A stretch of 64,000 nt of DNA from Mastigias papua (GCA_964019165.1 OZ025272.1:9263993-9327992); one strand, 5' to 3'; shown: positions 50,295 through 63,012, numbered from the stretch's first letter. Notes: generated from the letters alone by a model not told the origin. Program-made: numbers and translations.

Positions 50295-50368
<74 letters not shown>

Positions 50369-52799
50369 TGTCTGTCTGTCTGTCTGTGTCTGTCTGTGTC
50401 TGTCTGTGTCTGTCTGTGTCTGTCTGTGTCTGTCTGTTCCTGTCTGTTCCTGTCTGTTCCTGTCTGTTTCTGTCGGTGTGTGTGTCTGTTTGTCTGTGTC
50501 TGTCTGTGTGTGTGTGTGTCTGTATGTGTGTGTCTGAGTGTGTCTGTGTGTCTGTCAAAGATAAATTAACCTCAATTGCTTCCAACACAACTTCGCTGCA
50601 TCACAGTGATTGCAAGGGATTCTTTCCAAAATTATTAGGAAATAATATGTTGAACTACCTACAAGATCTAACTGTATCACATTTTATGGTGCTTACTATG
50701 AAACTGTACTTGGAAGAAGCCAAAGACTCCTATGAAGTAGAGTTCCTTATCTTACAGGGCATGGCAAACCAATACTTCAATTGTTAACATACTGGGATGA
50801 ACCATTGCTGTTTTCATCGTCAGCTGATGATACAATTCGCATTTGGAGTATTGAGAATTTCTCCGAAATGTACAGATTTAATGTTCTTGAGCCAATATTA
50901 AATTTCAAACTTCTCCGGAATGATTCTGTCCTCTATACTACAACCAATGAAGTAACCGTCTCCAAGCTTAGAATGTTTTACAGACTTTTCTCAAAAATTG
51001 GCGCTCAGGCCAGATGGGTTTCAAGTGCATCATCTACTGGTTTGCCATCACGCATCATCTATGTGGGGAAAGACGGTGCTGTACGTCTGATATCACATGT
51101 TCACGGTAATACTATCAGCATTGCCTTCCCAAGTATTAAGCACAACCTGGTAGACGTGGTTCATGATCCACGATGCAATGCAAATTACGCATGCCTAGAT
51201 AACGGCAGTGTAATGGTGTTTTCTACCAAAACAAATCCTTGTAGGTAGGTTGGAATTTTAGCATTTTTTCTATGGATGCAAGGCATTTTGTATCAAATCA
51301 TTCTATTTCACTTTCTTCTACTATCCCAAATTTTAATCTCTGGAATTGGAGTTACTCAAATTTTCTTCGCTTGCTGAGAGTAACTTGCTTAAAAGCTAAG
51401 GTTTGCACGTTCCAACGAGAATGAAGTCGAACAAGAATCTATTTTATTGAAAATCAAATTGAATGAATCCCTCCTCAGTGGCACCTTCGACTTAATGCTA
51501 TTTAATAAGAGCACCCAAAACAAAACATCTCATCATCTTTTAAAGAAGGCTGCCGTTCTAAGCATATTTTTACCCGAAGGTTGTCCTATGCTTTCTCAAG
51601 ATAGTAGGTGGTGAACATTTTCAATTAGAATGCCATATCCCTGTACTATGTCAACATTTTCTCTCTAGAAGGCTGGCAAAAACTGATAGAAATACGAATA
51701 GAAGTATTTTTGAGAAGTAAGAATTCTGGCTGCAATTGATTGGTATATTTAGTATGACTCCTTAGTCCATGTTGCCTAATGGTGGTCAATATATAGATAT
51801 GCATCAAAATTTGCAATAAGCTACTATTCATTATGAAGCAAAAATGTGAGCACTGTCTTTTTATTTCTGATTGCTATTCTTATCAGACATAATACCCTAT
51901 CATTCTATGTAATTTAGCTCAGAGTATAGAAAATATAGGAGCTACAGACAAGGGAGTGATGCAACTTCCTCAACAAAGGTTCTTAGTTCCATGAAGCATT
52001 TCTATCCCCAAATCCCATTCCAACTTCTACTTTGAAAATCTTGCCCTCCACATTTAAGATTTCTCTTCTAACTCCTCCTAACACCCCGAAGCAAGTCACG
52101 CAATCGTTCTGTCGTTCCTAAACTCTTCACACATTTCTCACTTCTTTACGCTTATATGATAAACTCTGTCATACTTGATCGCCAGTAAAGTCAATCACAC
52201 CTCTTTCAAGAGTTTTTGCATGCTATGTATCCCATTTGGTTTGTATGTGTGTATTCTGCTAAATACTGGCTTTATCGCATTTCTTTTATCTTTGTTTAAA
52301 TAACATATAGAGAAACTAAATATAGAGAAATTTTGATATAAACCAAACTGAATTGAAATGGATTTATTTCGCTAGCATTAGGTTTCAGCAATCTGTAGTA
52401 GCTGCTCTATGCAATATCAAACTCTCTCCAGGAATTTTTAGCAAATAATTTACATTGAAGAGCACCATTATCACAAGTTCAAAAACTATTACTGATTCTA
52501 TTTCATATTAATTGAACATAGAGTCACTACACGATACTTTCTTTCTCAGGGCCATCCAGCTATGGGCTGCAAGGACTCTCGACGACAAAGTATGCTCGAT
52601 TGAAGCTATTAATTCAGAATGCCTCCCTGGTAGCACACCACTATCGCGTTCGACAATGTTGTTATTTGGAGGTCACCTAAGTGGGGAAATTACGTTGTTA
52701 AAAGGAGCAAGTAAGTTGTTGGAGCTGGCTATAGCTTTCTCATAACCCGTAAATCACCAGAGGAAGTCTCTAAGTATCATCATTTTTATCACCATCATC

Positions 52800-52866
<67 letters not shown>

Positions 52867-52880
52867 CCATCATCATCATT

Positions 52881-52933
<53 letters not shown>

Positions 52934-55900
52934 TATCATCATCGTATTAATCATCATCATCGTCATCATCATCATCATCATCATCCTCATCACCACTACC
53001 ATTCAGCAACAGTATCTCCACTGCACTTGCAGTGTTATCTTGGTATTTAACTTAGTTGAAAGTATGACCAGAAGGGTATACTGAAGCATATACTGGCTTT
53101 TCACGTGGGTGGAGAACTCCTTGTGGTAATATGCCAGCACTAAAAAAAACTGCCCTTAAGTTGACAGCGATTCATTTTGCAGAGATTCAGAATTGAGGCA
53201 GTTACTGATGACCTGTGGCTAACTGTCCAACCAGGTCCCTTCAGTGAAAACCAGTCTCAGCAGCTTCATTTTGTAGTTCTCATAAGTAACTGTAGAGGTA
53301 ATAGAATGAATCGAGTGTAGTCAACTCAATCACCTCTTCAAACAATTGGCCAGCGGTCACTGACTTCAGGGTCAGCCCGGGCCACGGAAGGGACTTTACG
53401 TGGCAAAGAAGAAGAAGATGATGATGATTACGATAATAATAATGATTATTATTGTTATCATTATTATTTTTATAATCATGATAATTATGATGATGACAAT
53501 GAGGGCAAGCAATTTTCTACCAAACTGCAGGGAAATTTCAATGAACTTGAGAAAGGAGTGTTTTGTCCTTAAAATGGGGACTTTAATCGCTTTAGATTTG
53601 ACTTTTCATTATTTTCATAATTCTCTTGCATCTCAAATTTTTGGCCTTGGCATGACAGTATTGCTCTTGATATCTAGACTTCCACTTGTCACCCTTAAAG
53701 GCGCACAATGGCCCTGTTACGAAGCTAGTTGCAAAGAAGAATTGCTTTGGAGCTGAAGTACAGCATTCTGGAGCGCAGATGATTAGCTATGCAACAGACA
53801 ACATTTTGATCGTTTGGAATGTTTCAATTTGTACATCAAACATTGACAGGGTGCCTCATAAGCTGTTACTCTCAGGTTTGATACAAGTGGCTATGAGAGA
53901 CTGCCCTAGTGAGACAGCACTTCTTGGAGACATGCTGATTTTAGCCACCAAAAGCCACATCGCTTTCCATAGGTAGATATCACCATAAGACATGCACGTT
54001 TTTTTTTATAAGAAAAACACTTTTTTTCCTGAGGCTCAATTTTCTTAACTTTTCACGAATTTGAGGCTGAGATTTTCTTAAGATTTCTTAACTTCTGCAG
54101 GACAAAACTGGCTGAAACAGGCTACTCTGTATTTGTTGGCCCACCATAAGTCTCGATCTTTGTACGAGAGTTTGCAAAAATGAGCCAATATCAATTTCTG
54201 GCATGTACAGAAGATGAACTGTAATTTTCTTAGCATTTTCTTGAACTTGAGCCTTGTGATTTTCTTAGGATTTTCTTAAGATTTTGGCCATTTGAGCCTC
54301 ATTTTCTTATAAACTTTTTTCTTATAAAAAAATACGTGTAATTCCTTAGCACTTTTCGACTGCCAAAAACACTACGATTCAATATTCACAATACCAAATC
54401 AAGAAATTCCACTGGTTGTGGCGTATCTAAGTTGAATTTCCTTATCCACTCCAACGCATCACTTTTTCGTATTTTTCCCCTGAATAGCAAGTTATAAAGA
54501 TTGTTTCACCTCTCTCCGTTAATGGTAAAAGTTTATTATGAGTCAAGGCGTCAAAGGTGCCTTATGACCCATGTTCCTTTTCATTCAAAGATATGCACAT
54601 TAAATCCAGCTAAACGTTTGAGCAAACACATCCTGCATTGGGACCAGGAAAAGTTTGATTTAGAGTGAGAAGGAGATCTAACTGATTTTTCATTATGAAG
54701 TACTTCTTCATTCAGTCTAGCCTCGAGCATAAGGACAATAGCCTTCGATAACCTATAAAATCTACCTGGAATTTACACGGTGGATTGATAACCTTCTATA
54801 TACCCTAGATTCTCGGTGGCGTTTTTACATCCTTTTTCAACAGCATGCGCCTATAGCTATATACTGTATTGCATCAAACCAGCAGTTTACATAGGGTAAG
54901 ACCTCGAGCATTTAAATTAGATAGGATTGCCATTTGCCACCCTAATGAAACTAATTTTTGTCAGCAGCAGAATTATTAATCATGCAAATATCTTCTTGTA
55001 CAGGTTGCCAAATCAAGTAAAGAAAGGCTCTAAAATTTACTACCACCAAAGAGAACTATTTGCCAACTCAAAGATACAACAGCATTTCGGAAATCTGAAA
55101 CAGGTTTTTATCAATGTTGATTCAAAGTTAATTGCAGAATTGCAGGAATCCCTGGACTTGCTCATATTCTGAATTGATAATTAATTTCATATCTTTTATA
55201 GTGTTTCTCGCATGTGTGGGACACTTTGAAAAATTGCGATGAATAATAGCATCAAAGAATCCTTCCCAAAGTTTATTATTTGGAAAATTGTTCCTGTAAA
55301 GTTATTATTTCGTATGGTCACTTCAGAATCTATGAAAATGTGACCTACGAAATTTTAAAAATCTATGAACCATTAGCTCTCATATAATTCATGTACCTTT
55401 TTTTAATAAGAGCCAGGTGATATTTGCTGAAGCTCGATGCTCTTAGCGTTTTGATAACTTGAGGCTCAAATGTTCTTAAAACTGTTTCATTTTTCTAGAG
55501 TGATTTTCTTGAAAATATTTGAGAAACTAAATGCAATATATGGTTTCTAGAACATTTTTGTGGGGCTGCGTTTGAAAATAAGTGACGGATGCTAGTGTTT
55601 ATTAGCAAAATTATCAGAATTTGTTTGCTAGAAGAATATGAAAAGTTGAGTGTTTGTAAAAGCTGAGTATATCTAGCAGTGTTATTTTGTTTTGACAATC
55701 GAACCTCAGTGTTAGTATAGATATGTTCTTAGAACAAGAGTGTAGAAGACTGTTGTCAAAGCCTATGATAAGCATGAGTTTCATTCAATTTCCAAGATTT
55801 CTTCTGCCTAAGATTTGGAAAAAACTAGATTTTTGAGTACATCATTCATGTCCACTATAAATAGTCAAGTATTGAATTACAGAAGGCTCTTTTCAGATAT

Positions 55901-58900
55901 GTTGCTGTGAATCACTCCAAATCATTGCAACAAGTGGAGAAGATCGATATGTACGTATCTGGGACACTGAGATAAATAATATCAAAGAACTCTGTTTTAA
56001 TGAAGATATAGAAGCAATATGTTTTGGAAGTGATCGAGGAGAATTATTAGTAGCTCTTCAAGGTAAGTGGGTTTCCCTTGCCATTGAAACCTTGAGTAAT
56101 CTTTTATATTTTGTTTGATTAAGTTACCTCGAATTTTTCCTTAGGTTGTTGCTATAATGCTGCAATTAGAATCTATGTAAACATAGAGGAATAGAAGAAA
56201 AAAGAACTTGCAACCATGTAGTTAGTATTTTAATACTTTCTCATTCAATACACCCTGCTCCAACTGTTCTCAAAATATTGACCTTTATCAGTTTCCTAGC
56301 TCATTACTGTCAACCTGAAGTTAACCTCGATTAATTTTCACAGACAAAAGATAGCCTCTACACTTGTACGCACTTTTTGTTAAACATTTCTTGATAGTTG
56401 GCATCTTGATAGCAGACAAAAAAGAGAATATCCCATCCGATATCAGTGGAAGCGCTGAACATTCGTTAAAACAGTTCATGCTGTCTCTGTATATTGTTTG
56501 GGACAAGCAAGGGGTATTGCAAGAAATCACATCGTCCCTCAGAATTGTCGTAGATATCAATATCAATATCAACTTTAAAGTTAGTTACAATTATAGTTGC
56601 TAACAACTAATTCAGACTAACTATTTAAAACAAGTTAAAACAAATATTTAATTATGACACAAATAAAAGACAAAAAAGAAAAGAAAACTTATTTGCAGAT
56701 TGAACAATGATATGATGTTCCATCCCACTTTTTGATCAGTTTTTTTAAATTTGTTAAGTTACCAACTCTCTTTATTTCATCCTTTGGAGATAATTCACTT
56801 TGTGATTTTTTCTCTTCTAAGCTGCTGAATATTCTCTGTTTCAAATGATTTCTCAATATCATTTGGTCAGTATGGATGCACTTCACAGTATTCGTTTCTA
56901 AAAAATTCCTTCCTGGTTGTTATTATTGAAAATGCCAATTTGTTGATTAATTTTTTTCGGTGACTTTTTCATACCAGGTAATTTGTACTATGTACCTTCA
57001 TGGAATTGCCTCAATCAAAAGTACATGGGAATACTGCTAGACATGAAGATCAAGGATGCAATTAGTGAAGAATCTATTGAATTCGATCCTATGCTAAAAT
57101 TCTGGTACGATAGTAATTGGGTTGCGAAAATACCCATAGGGGAAACAAACAGCCTAGGCACAAGAGAAAATTCACTTGATTTCATCCAAGAAAAGGTAGT
57201 TAAGCATTATTTGCCTGTTATTTCTTGTTTTTATATCTTACAAGCTACTTAACTTCTATTTAAAGCTTCTAATGAAGGGACAAGTAGGTGATGGAAGTTG
57301 GAAAGGTGGGTATGTGCTAATTAAGAAAGCAACCTGACAATATAATCGCCCAATAAAAATTGCTTGAAGAAGTAAGTAAAGGCAGTTACATATGTTCTGC
57401 CGCTTCGTGCCGTGTCGTGTCGCACCATGTTGCATCGTGTAGTGTCGTGTCGTGTCATGCCGTGTCGTGCTGTGCCGTCCCATACTAACTGGAGTTTGGT
57501 TCAACTGTGTATCAAAAGAGTACACCTGCATTTCATCAAGTAGTTTTGTCAGTCTTGCCGTTACTTGCCACACTCTACACGAGCACGTGTACTGTGCATA
57601 TCCCGTTAACGAATCAAATTGACTGAACACGGAATGTTGACTGTGTCTTTTCATTGCTATGTAAGTAGACAAGAGACATGTGATACATTTAAATCACCTT
57701 CCACCTAAAAAATACCTCACTCAGAGAACTGCACTTTAGTATGAATTCTTCTTTTGTCATGAACTCCCGTAATAGAGCTAATTGCCCGATATAGTAAACC
57801 ATGCAGCTGAAAAGCCTGCTTTCTCTCGTAGCATTCCATAACGGGGAGTATTGCATCTGTCTTAACGGCCAGCAAAGTGCAACTCAGGAAAGAGTCTTTC
57901 CCTATTCACAACGGCAAATGCAGTAAGCAAAGCTTGAAAGAGTCAAAAGTGGCACAGAGCAAGCCACAAACCTGTAAGAAAACAGTAGCTGATTTGCCAT
58001 CGATGGAAAGGGAAGATAAGGTGGCAGCTAAAATGCAGGTAAATTACATAGCATAATTAATAGCAACATACCTACGGTCATATCTTAGTATTGATAGCCC
58101 TGCAGTCAATGGTGAGGCCTGGGTAATTGAGGTGGGGAGTGAGAGATCGAAGGGGGTCTGCGGGTGTAGCTCCCAGGGAAGTTCTTAGGATTACTCTCTT
58201 TACTCTGGGTTAGAATGCATCTGCCAATTATTATGCTTGCCATTAGTAATAAGGAACGTTAGCAATTTTCCGACAGTTATTCTATGAAATAGAACACCTG
58301 GAGGAAAATCTTTTGAAGAGAAATCCTTTAATTCCAATTTGAAGTATTCCCGGTAACTACCTTTCTCCCAGGGGCATTGCCTCCCACAACCCCCATGACC
58401 ACGCCATTGGAAGTAACTAATTGAGGCGTACTTTAGGATTGCGCTAGGCCAACATATTCAAAGTTTCGGTCAACCCATACTACTGCGATTGTTCTCGTAT
58501 TGATAATTTCATCTGTAGAGCCTCCTCTCGAGAAGATAAACAACTGTCATGTCATGGATAAAGGAGACTTTTGATTGTGACGCTTATAAGTAACAACCAG
58601 GTCAAAAAATTATGGTGAATTCTCATGATGGATGTCATGATATGAGGTTGATAAAGTGATAGATGATGAGCATTTTTGCTTATGAGCAGGGAAGATCTTA
58701 TTCACTCTAGGCATTACTTATAGCTGACATGAACCCTGTGTTTGCAAATTAAATGTCACTGATGAAGCAAAGATATCTCAGTGTAGAGCTACAAAACATT
58801 GTTTCAGGTTCCAGAAGAGCAGAACTCTGTACTTCTATTTATTTCTGCTTCTATTTAACTTAGACTTGGCTAAAGCAAGAAATTTCTCATTCGTAAAGCA

Positions 58901-59206
58901 GCATTGTTTTTGTCCTACAGAACCGAAGAATCAAAACTCGATTCAAGAGTAAGAAATCACTTAGAGAGAGCATAGAGAATATAAAATCTCGGGATTTTGC
59001 AAAGATCATAAGAAATATCATGAATGAAGCAAAAAGCAAAAGCGATATAACGAGAAAAAAAGTTATCAAGTTTTGGCCTTGTGCCCCCGATGGATATTTG
59101 CCCAATTCTGTAATAAGGAACTTGATACAGCCAAAAGCTACAACTGAATACTCCTCTACAATCAAGGCACTTGAAGAAGAAGATAATTACAACAATAGTC
59201 AAGAAG
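48206..59206 (+). CDS. Large WD40-repeat protein, WDR97-like, ten exons (both ends outside or unresolved)
   Basis: Exons 48206-49037, 50158-50250, 50758-51244, 52550-52710, 53678-53972, 55004-55103, 55897-56062, 56978-57195, 57832-58038 and 58921-59206 join into 948 open codons with agreeing phases. WD40 units are visible: [33 protein letters not shown] and [11 protein letters not shown]. The middle part, with [15 protein letters not shown] followed by [13 protein letters not shown] and AHNGPVTKL, is ordered as I recall in vertebrate WDR97; that identity is from memory and moderate. The C-terminal exons are basic and coiled-coil-like ([20 protein letters not shown]). WD40 propellers are protein-binding scaffolds; WDR97 relatives are linked to cilia and sperm. 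The start and further 3' exons are not found. Confidence 0.75.
50158..50250 (+). CDS. WD40 gene exon b
   Basis: 93 bases, phase 1-1, acceptor atttcgtaattgcag, donor GTAAGA. Encodes [20 protein letters not shown] and a short continuation, a WD blade. The frame also reads on into the (TG)n repeat of the next intron, which is not coding. Confidence 0.8.
50295..50560. repeat. (TG)n followed by (TCTG)n and variants
   Basis: About 70 bases of TG, then about 190 bases of TGTCTG-type hexamers and tetramers, in the intron between WD40 exons b and c. VCVC and CLSV frames here are artefacts. Confidence 0.95.
50758..51244 (+). CDS. WD40 gene exon c
   Basis: 487 bases, phase 1 in and phase 2 out, acceptor ttccttatcttacag and donor GTAGGT. 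Carries [20 protein letters not shown] with DDTIRIWS, then a beta-rich segment ending [14 protein letters not shown]. Confidence 0.8.
51245..52549. other. WD40 intron, nothing seen
   Basis: Intron between exons c and d; no repeat or coding frame with support. Confidence 0.6.
52550..52710 (+). CDS. WD40 gene exon d
   Basis: 161 bases, acceptor actttctttctcag, donor GTAAGT. Encodes [20 protein letters not shown] and [17 protein letters not shown]. Followed by a (ATC)n array in the intron. Confidence 0.78.
52780..52990. repeat. (ATC)n trinucleotide array
   Basis: About 210 bases of ATC with few interruptions, in the intron after WD40 exon d. Confidence 0.95.
53678..53972 (+). CDS. WD40 gene exon e
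   Basis: 295 bases, acceptor ttgatatctag, donor GTAGAT. Encodes [19 protein letters not shown], then [18 protein letters not shown] and an [12 protein letters not shown] end. Phase fits exon d (1) and exon f (2). A MITE begins 22 bases into the next intron. Confidence 0.75.
53995..54338. mobile_element. MITE with TTTTTTTATAAGAAAAA termini in WD40 intron
   Basis: Left cacgtttttttttataagaa and right inverted ttcttataaaaaaatacgtg. TA follows the right end and a decayed TG precedes the left. Internal gaggctca/ttgagcc and ttttcttaagatt motifs match the element at 20018. It begins 22 bases after the end of exon e. Confidence 0.65.
55004..55103 (+). CDS. WD40 gene exon f
   Basis: 100 bases, acceptor tatcttcttgtacag, in-frame for [20 protein letters not shown] and on to FGNLKQ. 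The donor GTTTTT is weak, but the phase-0 junction to exon g is consistent. Confidence 0.6.
55897..56062 (+). CDS. WD40 gene exon g
   Basis: 166 bases, acceptor ggctcttttcag, donor GTAAGT. Encodes a canonical blade: [20 protein letters not shown], then [17 protein letters not shown]. Confidence 0.85.
56978..57195 (+). CDS. WD40 gene exon h
   Basis: 218 bases, phase 1 in and 0 out, acceptor tttttcataccag, donor GTAGTT. Encodes [20 protein letters not shown] followed by an acidic linker and DFIQEK. It looks like the end of the propeller. Confidence 0.75.
57408..57480. repeat. Pentamer repeat (cgtgt / cgtgc)
   Basis: Degenerate tandem cgtgt units, about 14 copies, unusually GC-rich for this window, in the intron between WD40 exons h and i. 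Confidence 0.8.
57832..58038 (+). CDS. WD40 gene exon i (basic linker)
   Basis: 207 bases, phase 0-0, with a strong acceptor tgctttctctcgtag and donor GTAAAT. Open for 69 codons of Lys/Ser/Gln-rich sequence including [12 protein letters not shown] and [16 protein letters not shown]. Not a known domain; joined on splice quality and phase. Confidence 0.6.
58921..59206 (+). CDS. WD40 gene exon j
   Basis: 286 bases, acceptor gtttttgtcctacag, donor GTAAAC, phase 0 in and 1 out. Encodes a highly basic helix ([20 protein letters not shown]), then [20 protein letters not shown] and an acidic LEEEDNYNN end. The next exon must lie beyond the LINE and PLE insertions or outside the window. Confidence 0.75.
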
Positions 59207-60374
59207 GTAAACTGCATTTGAAATTCTAATAGTGATTTCTTAATGGTATTTTGGTTGAAAAATTGCATCATTCTTTTATGCTGCTTTTGTTAAGAAAATG
59301 CAAAATGGGCATCAATTAAAAGTTTTCAGATAAGTAGAGGCTAGCAGTAACCTAAACTTTGTAAAAAAGCCAAATTTAGGAGTGATAACTTTCGTCATCT
59401 TTCCTAATATGGTAAGTATCAACAGGTATCAAAACTGACTTTGTTCATGCTCCCCCATTCATCTCCATTACATATCATATTATGAATATATGCTATTAAT
59501 TTCCTGGTAAATCATTTGTTTATTATACAATGTATTTTTACTTATTCCTCCTTAGACACTTCTTGTCATGAGGACTGCCTCATGTCAAAAATTATACAAA
59601 CTTTTCTTATAAGAAAGTTTTTCCAACTAGTGCAGAGGCTTTCATAGATTTTTCATGATTTCAGTACTGAAATGTTCAAAAGACTTTCTTAGCAAGAATA
59701 TTTGCAGGCACTACACAAGCACAGAACTGAAATGTAAATGTTTTCATATGAAATCTATGCATACTAAACAATAGAGATAATGAGCTTGCATGAAAAGTTG
59801 GAATTTTACAGTGCCTACCACCCTGTCGAATTTCATAGGCCTCAGAAATCCAGTAAGAACCTCTGTTTACTTTTTGGGCAGCCGAGTACTGTATTTTTAT
59901 AATCCACTTTCCTACGCCAAAACTTATTTGAGGAAAAACTCAATTTATTGAATGGCAGTACGTTGTCCTTGAAAGACTCGATTTTAGAGTAGATTTAGCG
60001 CATTCAAGTGAATTGGATAAAACCTTTGCACACTAATAGGGTGAGTCTAAGGTATTATGCTATATTTTAATAAAGAATCTGGAAGAAAAATCTTTCTACC
60101 TTTATTGGAGGTCAATATTACTCTTGTTGCCTGTAATTTTTACTCAAATGTAAACTTTATAAACTTTATATAGTACCAAGAGTGTATAAAGTCTAACATG
60201 CAAATGTTTTCCTCTATTTGCAAACTTTTCAACTTTTAATTTAACTTTTCAAAGCAATTAACCACCCCTTTGAATAGCGGCCATTATTACTTCAGTTTTC
60301 ATTCTATATACACTGGATTTTTCCACTTCTAGATTCTTTTGATAATTATGTTCCTTGTTTTTCATTCGGATTTA
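59207..60374. other. WD40 intron part, nothing seen
   Basis: No further exon in the needed phase was found before the LINE relic. A faint MITE-like inverted motif (cttttcttataagaaagttt) lies near 59600. Confidence 0.5.
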
Positions 60375-61740
60375 CCCATGTTAACCCGTTGGAAGTCTCT
60401 AAACAGATCGATGCACTGGATGCTAAAAAAGCATCGAGCGGAATACCATCAAAGGTCCTAAAGATGTCCAAAAAAGCCATTTGCCCCCACCTCACTGACT
60501 ACATCGACTCATCAATTAATGACTGTCTTTTTCCTGAAGAGCTGAAGGCTGCAAACGTTTCACTAGCCTTTAGAAGTTAGGAATCCTACCTGAAATCTAA
60601 TTATAGAACTATTAGTGTCTTCTTACCTTCAGTTTCAAAAATGTTTGAAAGAATATTTTGCGGTCAGATGCAGTCTTATTTCAGCAATCTCCTTTCTAAC
60701 TTATTATCAGGTTTCCGAAAAGGTTATTGTACACAACATGTCTTATTTCGGGGCATTGAAACCTGGAAGCAGTTCTTAGATTCTAGATGTGTTGTTGGCA
60801 CAGTACTAATGGATCTATCTAAGGCATACGATTACATTCCACACGACCTATTGATTGCAAAGTTGGAGGCCTATGGACTTGATAAAAACAGTCTTAGATT
60901 AATGTTGAGTTACTTATGCAGCCTTATTCACAGAGTCAAATTTTGAACATGTCTAAGCAAATATGTTAAAATAAAAGGTGTTGTCCTTCAGGGATCTGTG
61001 CTTGGACTCTAGCTTTTTAATATTTTGTAAATAATATATTCTATATGAACTTGGATTGCAACATCTTTAATTTTGCAGATGACACCACACTCTATTCATG
61101 CAGGTAATCGATAGAATGGGAAAGTAACTCCTGAAAATGACCAAGTGAAGCTTCTTGGCGTTACTATTGATAGTAATCTTTATCTCAATTCACACATCAA
61201 AATAAATTTCGGTAAAGTAAATCAGAGCACCAACACTCTTGCTAGATTACAAGATTATATTAGCGATTAATGCCAAATTATTACTGAATACAATCGTGAT
61301 GTCAACTTCCTAATACTGTCCTCTAATATGGTTGTTCTGTAGTAAGACAGCAGATAATTTACTATACAGAACGATCAAACGTACAATGAGAATAACTTAT
61401 AACAATGATAACGAAGAGGCACTTGATGTACTCTTGCAAAAGGATGGAACTTTGACAATTCACAAGAGAAATTTGCAAAAACTAATTGAGGAAATATATA
61501 AGGCGATCAACCACTTAAGTTTTCCATATGTGTGGGATTTCTTTACCTAGAAAATGGTGAAATATGATTTTAGAATCTAGCTACTGTGTGAGCTACTACC
61601 TGCCAGATCACAGACATTTGATATAAACTCATTGAAGTTTAAAGGAAGTCTACTCTGGAATAGCCCCAGTTATACTGCACTGGGCTTAGCCATATTCAAA
61701 CGAAAAATCAAATTGATGTATGAGCTGGAAATCGCAGCTT
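60375..61740 (+). pseudogene. Non-LTR (jockey/CR1-like) RT relic in the WD40 gene's 3' region
   Basis: Pieces in order: QIDALDAKKASSGIPSKVLK; FPEELKAANVSLAF; VSKMFERIFCGQMQSYFSN; LLSGFRKGYCTQHVLF; VGTVLMDLSKAYDYIPHDLL; LGVTIDSNLYLNSHI; and LQKLIEEIYKAINHLS with SFKGSLLWNS-like tail. RT motif A (DLSKAYD) and a decayed motif C (FADDTTLYS at about 61075) are visible. At least five stops or frameshifts. Plus strand, same as the host gene. Confidence 0.8.
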
Positions 61741-61799
61741 TGATGTAAACTTGACAATAAGGACGACGACAAAAAGAGAAATCATTTTAATTTAGACAA

Positions 61800-63012
61800 A
61801 TCATGACTATTCCAGTGGTTACAATTCCGGTATGACTAATCCAGTTTACATTTTCGGTATGACTAATCCAGTGACGTTTCGACTCAGCCTTGAGTCATCC
61901 TCAGTAAAGAGAAGAGAAGAGGGAGAAGGGATATTAAAATACGTGGCTAAAACGTGGATGCAACCCCACGTGATGTCAAAAGAAAGAAAAACAGGAGGAA
62001 AAAGTATTGTAACGGAGCAACAGCAAGAAAAACAGTAGGAAAAAGTATTGTAAGTAGTTAAATAGAAATACCCAGAAGAATGGAAAGAACTGTGGAGGCA
62101 GGAAGGCAGTAAGTGAAAAGCAAGAGATTAGAATAGAACCATAGAAATGGAGGACTGCTGGGAATTAAGGGAGGGTCTATCTCTTTGAATGAGGAGGCTC
62201 TCATGTATGAGTAGATCCTATGAATTACTGGTTTTACTGATCACGCTAAAATCATCAATAGAAGCAGTATGACCTGTTTGTTTAATATGATCTCTAATGG
62301 ACGATGGGCTCGGTGATGAGAGTTCTCGTCCATTTCTATTAATACCAAGATGCTCGTTACAGCGAATCAAAAGATTCCTGTTGGTCTTCCCATAGTAAGA
62401 GGCATTACAGCCACTACACGAAAATTTATATATAACGTTAGAGCAAACTAGTGTAGGAATGCGGTCCTTATACTGAAACATAGATGATATGCGTTTGGCC
62501 GATTTAAAGATGAATTGAACTTGAATATTAAGATAATGGGTTTTAATGAGTCTAGTAATATCATTACGAATCCTAAAGCTACGTTTACCCAGAAATGGTA
62601 AACAACAAATGATACGAGGCTTATCCTCATTTTTATCCTTAGGTTTGTTACAAGGGATATATTGCCTATTAAGAAAATTTCGGATAACATTATCAATAAG
62701 AGTGACGGGAAAACAATTGGCACGAAGTATTTCCTTAATTCTAACAATTTCCTTATGAAAATTAACGAATGAAGAACAAATATGGAAAGTACGGAAGACT
62801 AAAATGCGAACTAAGTTAGTTTTATACCTAGTAGGGCTAAGGCTAGCAAAGTTAGTATATAAACCAGTGAAAGTCTGTTTCCTAAAAAGACTAGTAGAGA
62901 AATCAATACCTTCTTTATTAACTAAGACATCGAGAAAGGGCAGAGAACAATTGTCCTCTATTTCCACTGTAAATTTAATACTAGGATGATAACTATTAAT
63001 ATGATCTAGGAT
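61800..63012 (-). mobile_element. Penelope-like element, 5'-truncated, with GIY-YIG endonuclease region
   Basis: From about 63012 down to 62218 one minus-strand frame is open, encoding the end of RT (SYHPSIKFTVEIEDNCSLPF, then LFRKQTFTGLYTNFASLSP) and the GIY-YIG nuclease. The 3' tail reaches about 61880 and ends with the tgaggatgactcaaggctga and gtcgaaacgtc sequence seen in other PLE ends. The upstream RT is missing, as expected of an incomplete insertion. Confidence 0.82.
62218..63012 (-). pseudogene. PLE RT C-terminus plus GIY-YIG endonuclease, 5'-truncated but open
   Basis: About 265 codons, unbroken. The nuclease part shows VIYKFSCSGCNASYYGKTNR followed by an Arg and EHLGINRNG, the GIY-YIG pattern (here IYK and YYG) with a PLE-type CxxCNxxY zinc-like insertion, and DHIKQTGHTASIDDFSVI near the end. 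Such nucleases nick target DNA for target-primed reverse transcription. Without the RT palm it cannot act alone. Confidence 0.82.

Noticed and set aside
50157..50787. Val-Cys and Thr-His repeat frames on both strands
   Set aside because: Produced by the (TG)n and (TCTG)n intron repeat; the real exon ends at 50250.
52754..53002. Poly-Met frame, minus strand
   Set aside because: Translation of the (ATC)n array in a WD40 intron.
57256..57672. 138-codon minus-strand frame with RHDTTRH repeats
   Set aside because: Comes from the cgtgt pentamer tract and intron sequence of the plus-strand WD40 gene.
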